Shown: one piece after another, positions 37,394 to 56,501 of the stretch
Layout: the number at the start of each line of letters is the position of its first letter
How positions within the stretch are numbered: the stretch's first letter is position 1
DNA from: Aptenodytes patagonicus
Lineage: Eukaryota; Chordata; Aves; Sphenisciformes; Spheniscidae
Assembly (NCBI RefSeq): GCF_965638725.1
Contig: NC_134963.1
Location: forward strand, 6,951,501 to 7,015,500
Direction: 5' to 3'
Length of the DNA: 64,000 nucleotides
Made by a program: the position numbers and the translations under genes
The notes under the pieces: generated by a model
Seen by the model: only the letters and a program-made list of their open reading frames with translations
The model's database searches: none
What the model was told of the DNA's origin: nothing

Positions 37394-37407
37394 GGGGGGG
37401 GGGGGGG
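37394..37407. repeat. G homopolymer (14 bases)
   Basis: Uninterrupted G run in the CpG island, able to form a G-quadruplex. Similar G runs lie at 37903-37916 and 38795-38809. Confidence 0.9.
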
Positions 37408-38448
37408 ACGACGACGGGGGACGGGACACACAAGAAATGAAGAGCTGAGCGTTAAGCCCTCGCGTCGTTGCGAAAGGCGCAGGCTGCGGTGCCTCCTTCG
37501 CGGCAGCACCCTGCTCCCTCGCAGGAAAACACCCCTGAGCCTCGGCACATACCACAGCACAGGTTTTACAAACCCACGGAGCGGCTGGTCCTGAGCCGCA
37601 GGAACTGGCGGGCAGGGCGCACCCTGCCCGGCACATGCCGCTCCCGCAGGCAGCCTCTGCCAAGTAGCCACTTACCTTCTCCCTCCCACAGGGTCCGCAG
37701 GACGGTCCTGCTCTAGCCTTACCAGGGAGGCCACCTCTCTACAAGTGTTTGCTTTTCCTCCCTGTCCTGCCCTCTGAAGTGGTTGCTCAAGCCAGGCTTT
37801 CCTAGCTCACCTAATTTGGGTCTGCAGTGGAGCACAAGGCTTGTGAAGCTCCGAAATAACCCCCACGCCTCCACCCAAAGCGAGCTGCAGGAAAATCTGC
37901 TCGGGGGGGGGGGGGGAAAGAAAAAAGGAAAAAAAAAAAGGCACATGTAACACCTCAGACGGCCATGGCGGCTCGTACTGCAGCACGGCAGCCGGCTCCG
38001 CGCCAGCTCAGCCCCGGCTGCGGGCCCGGGGAACTCGGCGCTGCAGGCCGGCCGGGCCGAGCCATCCCACCCCGGCTGCGGGCGGGAGGAGGCAGGGCAG
38101 CGGCTGCCCCGGCGGAGCGGCTGGGCGATGGCGGAGGGGGGTAAAGCCCAGGAGGGGCAGGAGAAGGAAAACAACAAAGAGCCATGTGACGAGCGGCGGG
38201 GAGCGGCGGCCGCGCTCCCCCCGGCGCGTTGGCGCGGCGCAGAGCAGCCCGCTCCAGGCGGGGAGGCTGGCGACGCCGCCCTGCTCCTCCCGCGGCCAGC
38301 GCTGGCTGCTCATTTGCCTGGCTTCCCCCCCTCCATCCCCCACAACTGCCTGTTTTGTTTGGGGTTTTTTTTGAGGGGGGGGCTGTTGTTTGTTCCTCTT
38401 AATTTTTTTTTTGTTCTCTGCATTAGGCTACTTTCATCTTTTGGTATT

Positions 38449-38456
38449 TATAAAAG
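38449..38456 (+). promoter_or_regulatory. TATA-box-like element
   Basis: TATAAAAG is a strong TATA match, followed within 30 bases by GC-rich sequence. If used, transcription would start near 38480 on the plus strand. No coding exon follows. Confidence 0.4.
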
Positions 38457-38521
38457 CAAGCGAGTGGGAGGCTGCGGCGGGGGGAAGGGAGGGAGGCGGG
38501 GGACGGGCGGGCGGGCGGCGT

Positions 38522-38529
38522 TATTTATA
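38522..38529 (-). promoter_or_regulatory. TATA-box-like element, minus strand
   Basis: TATTTATA reads TATAAATA on the minus strand, within a CpG island. It would fire leftward, through the plus-strand TATA element 70 bases away. Confidence 0.3.
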
Positions 38530-38794
38530 GACACCCAGGGCTTCGCCTGCATTATGCGAGCTGCCTTTGTCCTCCCTGCCCGGCCGGGCCCCCCCCCGGG
38601 CCGGGTTGGAGCGCCGCCAGCCCCGCCGCCCGCAGCGCTGCCTCCCGCTGCTGCAGGGCGCTCCCCGGCGCGGCCATGTTGTGCGCGGCAGCGGCGGAGA
38701 GAAAAAACCGCCAGGCGCCCCGCTCCCTCCTCGGCTTCGCCTTCCACAACCCCTCACAAAGCGATGGGGGAAGGGGGGGGCGGGAAAGGGGAGA

Positions 38795-38809
38795 GGGGGG
38801 GGGGGGGGG
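38795..38809. repeat. G homopolymer (15 bases)
   Basis: Third long G run of the island, preceded by further G-rich tracts from 38765, giving strong G-quadruplex potential. Confidence 0.9.
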
Positions 38810-38933
38810 AAGACCAAAAAAAAGGCCATTTCCCTCCAGTGATCGGGACGCGAGGCGCCGCCAAGCAGTGAGGGAGAGCCCGCCTCGCCGCCGCCCCAGC
38901 CCTGAAGAGAACGCGGCGCCGAAGGAGAAGCCA

Positions 38934-38946
38934 TGATGGCGGCTAC
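38934..38946 (+). promoter_or_regulatory. YY1-like site
   Basis: CATGATGGCGGCT matches the (A)ATGGCGGC form of the YY1 motif found near starts of transcription in CpG-island promoters. Similar cores lie at 37966 (CCATGGCGGC) and 38673 (GGCCATGTTG). Confidence 0.45.
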
Positions 38947-39060
38947 CCTCACACAACATGGAGCGCGACCGGGAGCGCCCTGCCCGCCGTCAGCCGCCCC
39001 TCCCGGCGCCCGGGACACGGTGCTTCCGCAGGCTTTCACATAATAAAACCACCAGACTTC

Positions 39061-40780
39061 GGCGGGGAGGCCATTTCATGGGCTGGGTGGCTGCACTAAA
39101 GCACAACTGCTGTGAATATCAACTGCGTCACGGCTCTCCAACTGTAAAACTCAGGCTGCAAAGGGTCCCTCACTTGGAAAGAAACTCCCTCATTTTGGAT
39201 TTACTTCCAGACCTCCTTTTTCCCCCCCTCTCTCCAAGTCACTGCCTCTCGGTATGAAGGATTTTACAGTGCTTTTTAGTGAGACATCCGCCATTAAGAC
39301 TCACCGTCTTGAAAAACACCCCCCCCACTTTGTTGCCTTTTTTTTTTTTTTGTCGAGCTTCTGTAATTAGACGGATAAAACATGTAAGGGATCCCTACCA
39401 CCACCACCGCCTTTTCGCCTTTTTTAAAACCAACCTCAGTAACATCTTACTGTTCGCAGGCAGATTTTTCTTAATTTTTTTTGTGCGTTCAGTTTAACAG
39501 CCACGTAACGCCTGCAATGGATTCACGGCGTCTCTCCGCAAAAAAAAAAAAAAAAAAAAAAACAACCCACAGGGCTGCGGACGACCAAGCGCTTTGTGCA
39601 GAAAAAGAAATCCCTCCCTGAAAAATAGACGTTTCAGAGACGCTGTTAGATGTATCTGAGGAGAAGGAGATCGCCACCACTCCTAAAGACGACCATTAGG
39701 ATCTTTCCACCCAGGACAATAACATAAGCCGCACAGGCCTGGTCTATATGTTTCTCTGCAAGGGCAAAAGGGTTTACTTACCCGCGCACCATAGTTGAAT
39801 GCAGCTCTGAAGGTGAAGTTGTTAACGCTTTTTTAAAATAACGGCTATAAATACATATGATCTGGATCACCACTTCTCTCGTAAGTTTGCAAGTCAAAGC
39901 GGATCTTGTTAAGATAGTTACGGATCTTTGTATGGCAGTGGTCTAGCATAAAAAAAAAAAAAAGAAAAAAGCTATAGAGAAAGTTGTCCAGCTATGTTGG
40001 CTGACCGTACGCAGCGAGGACTCTTACTCGAGGCTTAAATCTACCTTCCTGTGGCAGATTTACTCTGTACATAAAAAGGACATTCAGTGTTTTTCCACAG
40101 AGCACGCAGGCACTAAAAAATGTTCACCTAAATAGTTTTAGGCTGCACATGTTAGTGTGGAGACACCTGGTTAACATTTACTGGTTGTAAACAACTTTTA
40201 AGCATCTCTTAGCCAGATATTTTGCTTTATAAGTAAAATATTTCAAAAAGCATAAATTGGTTTAGATAAACAGACAAAAACATAAGACATGCAAATGAAG
40301 GCTTAGCAATAAGGACCACTTCAGTAACATTAACATGAAAACTACACTTAGCAAGGACAGAATGGATTGGGTACTTACAACGTAAAGAGGAAAGAAAGAA
40401 AAAAGCTTATCATAGTAAAATTGCCTTTTTTTTTTTTGCCAGAATTCACTATTCCTATGCCTATATTTAAAACATTACCTTATAAGCACCAAAGGAGTTA
40501 ATAAAAATGGCCAGGAATCAAGTGTTTAATACAGGAAATACTCTTAAAATTTATTGTTCGGTCATCAGAGCGCTCTATAAAGCTTAAAAACCCCAAAAAC
40601 AACAAAAAAATATTAAAAATAATGTATTTACTTTTTTTTGGCATTCGAAATTGTTAACTGCTGACATAGGGTGTGCCATGACCTAGTTACACAAGACAAA
40701 GATGGATCCCGAATCATAAGGGAAAAAAAAAATCCGCATTTTTTTTTTTTAAGGTTTGTTTGGTTTTTTTGTTAAAATCT
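39061..40780. other. Spacer between two CpG islands
   Basis: AT-rich with several A and T runs; no coding exon, RNA gene or named repeat is recognised. Confidence 0.6.
39540..39562. repeat. A homopolymer (23 bases)
   Basis: Uninterrupted A run. There is no retrotransposed gene body before it that I recognise, so it is not clearly a poly(A) tail of an insertion. Confidence 0.85.
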
Positions 40781-41009
40781 TCCTTCTTCAGTGAGTCCTC
40801 TAGCGTGGTGCCAGACATTGACACCACCCCGAGCGCTCCCCGCAAGTGGACGGTGTGGATTCACATGGCGGATCCCCCTTTTGGAACAAAGGAAAAGCCC
40901 AGTTGGCCATTTCGCTCCATTGCAGAAAAATGGCTGCCTGGTCTGTTGGCCTCTCCTTAGCTGTCTGCTGAAGGATGTTTTTACACCGCCGTCTAATAAC
41001 TCAAGCCCC

Positions 41010-41060
41010 ATGGAAGCTGCTCGCTCATTGGCTGCGGCCGCCCCGCTGCCTTTAACCAGC
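41010..41060 (+). repeat. Promoter module, copy A
   Basis: A 51-base unit from ATGGAAGCT through an ATTGG box to CCTTTAACCAGC. It aligns without gaps to 41204-41254; I count 40 of 51 identical bases. Confidence 0.8.
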
Positions 41061-41203
41061 CAATTGCCCGACCGCGGCCGAGCTGCCGCGGCCCCGCGGA
41101 CCGAGCGCAGCCGCGCCATGCGCCCGCCGCGCTCCGCCCGTGCTCCGCGCCCCGGCGAGCGGCGGGGGGACCGCGCCGCCCGGCCTTTAATACCTAAAAC
41201 AAA

Positions 41204-41254
41204 ATGGAAGCTCCCCGCTGATTGGCTGCCGCCGGCCCCGGACCTTTAATAAGC
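41204..41254 (+). repeat. Promoter module, copy B
   Basis: The second 51-base unit has ATGGAAGCT, an ATTGG box at the same offset and CCTTTAATAAGC at the end. A further CCTTTAAT lies just before it at 41184. Confidence 0.8.
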
Positions 41255-41789
41255 AAAACTGCTCCCCCCCCCCAGCTCCCCCCCTCCCCCGGCCGTGTGT
41301 CGCCGAACGGCGGCGCCCCCCGCCGCCGCCACCCCCGCCGCAGCAGGGCGGCGAGCTCCGCGCTCCGCCCGCGGCCGCCCGGTCCGGGCTCGCTGAAGTC
41401 TTCCCCTAAAAAAACTTGTCCCACCTATAGGTCCATCTTGTTTAGAAACAGTTTGCGCTAAGGTAAATGCAGCGGGCAGATTCCACTCGCCCCCCCGCAT
41501 GCCGTTAACCCCGGGGCGGGGAGGAAAAAAAAATAAACCCACCCCGGCGGCGGCCCATGCGGCGGCGCTCGGCGGCGGCGGGGCGGCGGCGGGCGGCCGC
41601 GGGCCGGGGGCTGCGCGGCGCGGCCGCCGTGAATGTGCAGGCGGCGGAGGGCGGTTAGGCGTTCGCGGCGCTCGCAGCGGTGTATTGTGGGAGGCCGCCG
41701 CCGCCAGCAGCGAGCACACACAATATGTGGTGGCTCGCGAAAACGGGAGGCAGGAGCCTGGCGGCCAGCCCGCGCCGGTAACCGGCCCC

Positions 41790-41795
41790 ATGTGA
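41790..41795 (+). promoter_or_regulatory. AUG-UGA start-stop element upstream of SETD1B
   Basis: ATGTGA: an ATG directly followed by TGA, 50 bases before the SETD1B start codon. If transcribed, it is a minimal upstream frame known to stall ribosomes in other mRNAs. Whether it is in the 5' UTR depends on the unmapped transcription start. Confidence 0.45.
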
Positions 41796-41844
41796 GACGG
41801 GAGCTCGCCTTTCGCCGCCCGGAGACGATCGGCCGCCGAGCGCG

Positions 41845-50904
<9,060 letters not shown>

Positions 50905-53900
50905 GTAAGTGAGCTGGAACCGATTTATGAAGCTCCATGCATATCCCCAGAGCTGGACAGGGCAGGGTGTCTCTCTTTTCTTTTAGTGTCGTTAGAGCGT
51001 AGGGTTTCTGGTGGCTTTTTCTTTTACTCAAGGCAGCTGGAAATGAGTTAGACGTGACACAAAGTGATGGTCTTAATCAACTTGCCAGTCTCTAGTTTTC
51101 CTTGTTTATAATAGCAGCCTGCTGCAATTTATAGCTTCAGGAGAGCTCAAGGACTGCACAAGCCACGGAAGTTTGGCCAGTGCTCATGCTGTGTGAATGT
51201 CCTGAGTGTCAACAGACACTTAAGCCACTAGAGGAGTTAATCGAGCACTTTCTGCCATTGCTTTGGTCCCTGAGCGTGGGTGCGTATGTATGCACACACT
51301 TGCTTAACGGGGCTTTCATGTTACGCCAAAGTATTGAATGTATACTTTGTTTGATAGCTCTCCAGCTATTTATGCCATCTGGTTTGAACGGGAGACAGTT
51401 GCTGGGTTTTAATACTCGCTTTGCTCAGTTGAATGGACGAGGTAGTTGGCTTGTGGGGGATGTGCTCCACTGAGTCTTCCAATAATAGAGCGGAGCTTGC
51501 TGCCTCTGCTGGGGCATTTGTGGCTGAAGGGACAGTGAGAGCTTAACGGTGTGGAATGGTGCCAGCAGACAGAGAAATTACGTTACATGGTGTGTCTGTT
51601 TGGGAGGTCTGTTGCAACAAATGTGAGTATCGCTGCAGTGGACGTGTCGGTCCTATTCTGCTGTGTCAAGGAACGGTCAAAATACAGATCTTTGCAAATG
51701 CCAGACCCATTCTCCTCAGTGTTTATAATAGTCATGCAAGCTAAAGAAACTGCTGTCCCTGGTGTGTAAGAACTCTGCAATAAGGGGACCTCAACCATCC
51801 TAGAGGGCTGGTCTTCTGTAAATGTCCCAAATGTGGTAGATCAATTTAATTTACTCATGAAAGTTTGCTGGGGTTAAGCTGGCAGAATTGATTTCCCTTC
51901 AGTGGTCTGCAGTTGTGAGGTTTTCACTCAAGAAGCGGCTGCATTTCAGGAGAGGAGGAGCTGCTCCTGTAGCTATAGGCTTTGCAGAGTGCTTAACTGG
52001 AGGAAAAGCGCTGCAGCAATAACATAGTGCAGGTCTCAGTGCTAAAAAATTGTAACTGTACTGGATATTTTGTTTTTTCTACATGCCTTTACAAACCTGC
52101 TTGTCCTTGTAGTTGCCAGTTTAGCCTTTGAAACGATTCAGCTGCTTGAGGTCTCATTCATCATCTAGGCTGGCCCAGGCTCCCCTCTTGGGAGGCAAGT
52201 CCCTGGCTGGTGGGACCTGATGATGTATTAATTAGGAATGGAGTTTTGATTCCTTGAGCTCAGTCTGGCAGGCTTAAGAGGGGATACTCTTAGTTTGTAT
52301 AAAAAAATGAGGAAGGCATCCCTCATCTCCTTGCCATTCTGGGCTTGTATCTGCTGTCCTTACTCTTGTGCAAGTGGGTTGCAGCCAATTCTGAGCATGT
52401 TTAGAAAGATGGATGAATGCCAGCATGGTATGTGGGGTCAGGCATTTTCTGTAGCTGAGATCAGCATTGGGGGACTGGCTGGGATGTTATATTTGTAGGT
52501 TGTGATATGGGGCAGCGGCATGTTGACGTTGAAGCCCATGTTAAGTCTTTGTCTCCCCTTAATGAGATACTGCTGTCAGAAGTTCATGTCGATGGTTCTG
52601 TGATACAAAATTATATAAATGCCTCAATCCTCTGCAGAAGTCAGAAAGGTGGTAGCAGGGTCTCCAGGCAGGTCATTCCTGCCTTAATTGTCTCCTCTCC
52701 CCAAAAAAGTTTGATATTTGTTGTTGGAGCTGTTTATTCAACCGTCCTCTTGGTTACAAATCACACTAAGCTATTCTGGCATGTTTGAAAAGTTGCCTGC
52801 GCCTTTCATTGCTCCTTCTGATGCACAAAAAACGATCTCCATGTGTTTTTGCTTCCTTCCCCCACCCTTCTCCCCCCTCCCGTTTTTTGCTTTAGAAAAA
52901 GGCTCTCCTGGCTTCCCTCTCTTTTGCTGAAGGAGCAGAGCTGAACAGTGACTTAACATAGGCTGAAATTTGAGCTGCAGCTTTCCAACTGAGTTAGAGA
53001 GGGGCATTGAGTCTGTCTAAGGACTGGAAAGCTGAACCTCCGGCTTCAGCCTATTGTGATACAACTATTCAACTTCCAGTCCTTCAGAGAATCCTCCAGC
53101 AAAACAGGGAAGGCAGACCCAAGTATTTCTAGTGACTGTGTGGTGTGGGGAGCAGAGCAGAAATGATATATTAGCGTAGGCAGGGCTCATTAAGTATCAT
53201 AAGGAAGCAATAAAGGGCAGAGAGTTTGAACTTCTTATTTACTTCATATTTGGCTCTTCAAGGGTCGGAGCAGCCCCAGGCCAGCTCTCTTTGGGCGGGT
53301 ACTCTAGCTGGGAAAATCTTAGGATTCATAAGGATGCCAGCAAAGTTGCAGGGAACTTTTTCCTGAGACAATAGGTGCTTTTCAAGGACCTACTCCTATT
53401 TCCCATCAAAACAAGCACAATTTTTGTCAATGATTGCTAATACGGTAACATTTGTTCTATAGGTGAAGCGCTGTCAAATCGTCAGGCAAGTTAACCACCC
53501 CAGACTTGCCATAAGTAAAGGAGGTACAGCCAAGCCCCAGCAATTGCTCTGATTTATCATGCAAGACCCCGGAGTTTGATTTCAAGATCCGGTATGATAC
53601 TCCTAAGCCAGAGCTTGGCAGGGAGTTTGGGTGTGGGAGAGGAAGGGCTGTGCATCTGTCTGCAACACCTAACTCCGACTAATCTCAGAGCAGTGATTAT
53701 GGTCTGCAGAGAAAGTCCTGCTAAGCTTAGCCAAGGGACGAGCGCTGAGAGGTGGAACAGAGCGGGATGTGGGCAGTACGAGGTAAGAGGAGAAAAGGGA
53801 TCCTTTACAAACAGCACAACCTGCCAGCCAGGAAGACAAGGCAGAGAGGGCTTTTTCAAGAAACTAGAAGATGGCAAGGAAGGAAAACAGCCGCATTGTT

Positions 53901-56419
53901 ATTTTAGGAAAATTTTTGAGGGTAGCAACGTACAAACTTTCCTTCCTATGTTCCTGAGAGATAACAAGGAAAGAATTGTAATAATTTCTTTTTCACAGGT
54001 TCTTTGCTGTTTCAGAAGTGCAAAGGTTAAGTAAGTACAGTTTGACGTTTTGACATCCCATTTGAGCCAGGTCTTGTTTTTGCTTGGCTTGTTACAGGAA
54101 GAGGCCCTGCCTGTGTGCACTGAGGAGGGTAACAGGATTATAACAAGTCACTGTTGTATATTGATGATGCCTTTCATGTTTCAGCTTATGAACATATTAG
54201 TTTGTGTGCATAGCCAGTGTGTAATAGGAAGACCGTATGATTGACAATGGTCTCTTTCCAGATTTATAAGTACAAAAGTACTTTTTAATTGGGGGATCAA
54301 CAGACCCCTGTCTTCATGGTGGTTTGGCTAAGCACCTAGTTACTGTGGTGGGAGGGGTGCCCTAAAAATGCCAAAGATAATCATAAAAATAAAGATCCTG
54401 AAACATGAATGAGGTGAGAGCAGTTCTCCTGCTGCTTGCTGTGAATTTTAGCAAGTGGTTTGGGGAGCAAACTGGAAGTCACACAGTGCACAGCAGCCCT
54501 AGAGACCCCGAAAGCCACTGCTGTCACCAGCACCCCTCACTGTCTCACTAGGCTATTGTGAATGTTTTTAATGCCATGCTGGATGCTGAGGTGCCTCTTA
54601 CAGAACAGCATCAACAGCCCTGTGACAAGCTGTGTGTGTGCAGCAGATCCTCTTGCAGTTACCCGGGGAGAATTTCTGAGCTGCGCTTACACATAGATGA
54701 GGTGGGTCAGGCTCAGCCCTACAGTGAGCTCTGCTGAAGTCCCTGAGGTTACATCTGGGCTGAATTTGCGCTTCGCATTGAAGTTTCTTCGGGTTCTTGT
54801 GTGGTCGCAGCTAGAACTGGAAGAAATTTATGTTGAAGTGTCACATTGTCCCTCCGGAGCCTTAGCAGGATGTGATAACATTCTCCACAAGATATTGCAT
54901 CGTGTCTTGTGCCGCTCCATGCTGCTGCATCCCCATCCAGACCGGGCTGTGTTTCAGTAGCTGGTAAATGATTCCCCTTTCCTACAAAGCCAAGTTCAAC
55001 TTCCAGTTGTCACGAGCGCCTGTGAGAGAAAGCAGTGCCCTGATGCTGTCCAGGCAGCGAGAGGAGCTGCAGGGAGTTTCTCTGCCAGCAGTACCTGCAG
55101 CAGTTGCCCCAGGAGCGGTCAGTGCCCTTTGGAGCTGTGCTGTGCAGGAGCGAGTCAGTCTCTGCCTGCAGAAGGATGCTCTCTTCTCCTGTACCCTGCT
55201 CCCAGCTGTGGATTGTGTGGGGTCGGAGGCAGCAGTGTGTTTCTGGGACATTGACAGCGGGTTAGATGGAGCCTCCTAAAGATGAACCCAAACGCACTCT
55301 ACTGAGGCATGTTTCTGGGCTGGAGAGTGCAGAAGTGATTTATTCAAGGTAAATGCACATTAAGGTTGAGAAGGTAGAGTCTTAAGAGCCAGGAAATTTG
55401 ATACCTTGGTTTCCACAGTAACTGTGCAAGAGCCCTTATGCCCATAAGTAGCTGTTATGTATGTGTAATATATATGGGTACACTTGGGATCCAATTTACA
55501 GCTAGAGTGGGATCCATGATTTCTGGAGGAAGACGGGGGAGTAGATGGTGGGGAATGGTTGCTCTGAATGTATTTTTTTAATTGAAGAAGGGAGAAAAAC
55601 CTGAGACCTGTGATTTATGCCCAGTCTCATAAACACTTTTTCAAATTTTCCTGCCTCCTAAGCTCTTGCAAATGCGATCATGCCTGACAGAACCAGTTCC
55701 TAATGGAAACTCAAAAAATAGGTATATGTTATGATCATGAATTTCCAGAAATGCAGCCAGCCAATGCCCAGGCAGCAAAGATTTGGATGACTGCTGTGGT
55801 TTTACATGTGAATTACACCAGCCATGCTAAACCTGTGAAATTAAAATGAGAGCATGCTGCTTAAACTGTGGGTTCAGTTCTGCCCTCCCTGACCCATGCA
55901 GCAGCAAGAAACTACAGGGACTTCAGGGGATCTTGTGGAGTTTAAGCTTGTTCAGAAAAGAAAGACAGCACACAAATCCCTCACAACGTGATTTAAATAT
56001 GACACTACACTGGACCCTTTTGAGAGCTCAGAGATCTGTTCGGCCTCCGTGTCCAGAGGAGGGAGCACGCTGGGGCAAGACTGCAGCCCTACATCCTCCT
56101 GGGGATGCTCAGGGCTGAGGGTCAGTTCCCATGTAACCCGGCCAAGGTAAAGATGTCCTGGCTCCCGAAGCAGTGGAAATGCAGGGTGTTGTTATCTTAC
56201 GTTTTTTTTTTCAGAGCTGATACTGGAAGACCACAGGCAGGGACTGTTTCCTTGTACGTCTAGTTCATTTACCACATGACAACCTGCTGCTCCTACAAAA
56301 ATTTATACACAGTAGAGAAGTCTGTTCGTGTTTGCTAAGTTGTATTTCACTTTTGACTTTTTGTATTTGGCTCTAGTTTGATTCTTGGAGTGCTCGCAAG
56401 GCTGGTGGTTAGCAGAGCA

Positions 56420-56501
56420 GAGGGCTTGACCAGCCAAATGGGTTCAATATAGGAGGCAGCGAGGGCTTGACCAGCCAAATGTGTTCAATGTAGGAGGCAG
56501 C
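56420..56501. repeat. Tandem duplication with 41-base period
   Basis: Units 56420-56460 and 56461-56501 share GAGGGCTTGACCAGCCAAAT and a TTCAAT(A/G)TAGGAGGCAGC end. I see only two or three differences, so the duplication is fairly young. Confidence 0.93.

Larger units (their letters stand above)
37100..39060. promoter_or_regulatory. Unassigned 2 kb CpG island
   Basis: The interval is very GC- and CpG-rich with long C and G runs. It holds YY1-like sites around 37966, 38673 and 38934, a TATAAAAG on the plus strand at 38449-38456 and a TATAAATA on the minus strand at 38522-38529. No recognisable exon of a protein gene is present. It is about 3 kb upstream of the SETD1B promoter island. It could drive a long non-coding RNA or be a distal SETD1B promoter. 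Confidence 0.65.
40790..41844 (+). promoter_or_regulatory. SETD1B: CpG-island promoter and 5' UTR of SETD1B
   Basis: CpG-dense sequence rises from 40.8 kb to the start codon. It holds four CCAAT/ATTGG boxes or near-boxes, including ATTGG at 41027-41031, CCAAT at 41060-41064 and ATTGG at 41221-41225, a duplicated 51-base module, and YY1-like ATGGCGGAT (40866) and AAAATGGCTGCC (40927). No TATA box is seen near the start codon. The exact transcription start cannot be placed. Confidence 0.7.

Noticed and set aside
37075-37671. 198- and 174-codon minus-strand frames in the CpG island
   Set aside because: The two frames overlap, run through the C22 homopolymer and have no family motif, so they look like GC artefacts.
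38128-38871. 247-codon plus-strand frame
   Set aside because: Low-complexity Gly/Ala/Pro/Arg translation through G runs; no domain and no splice pattern.
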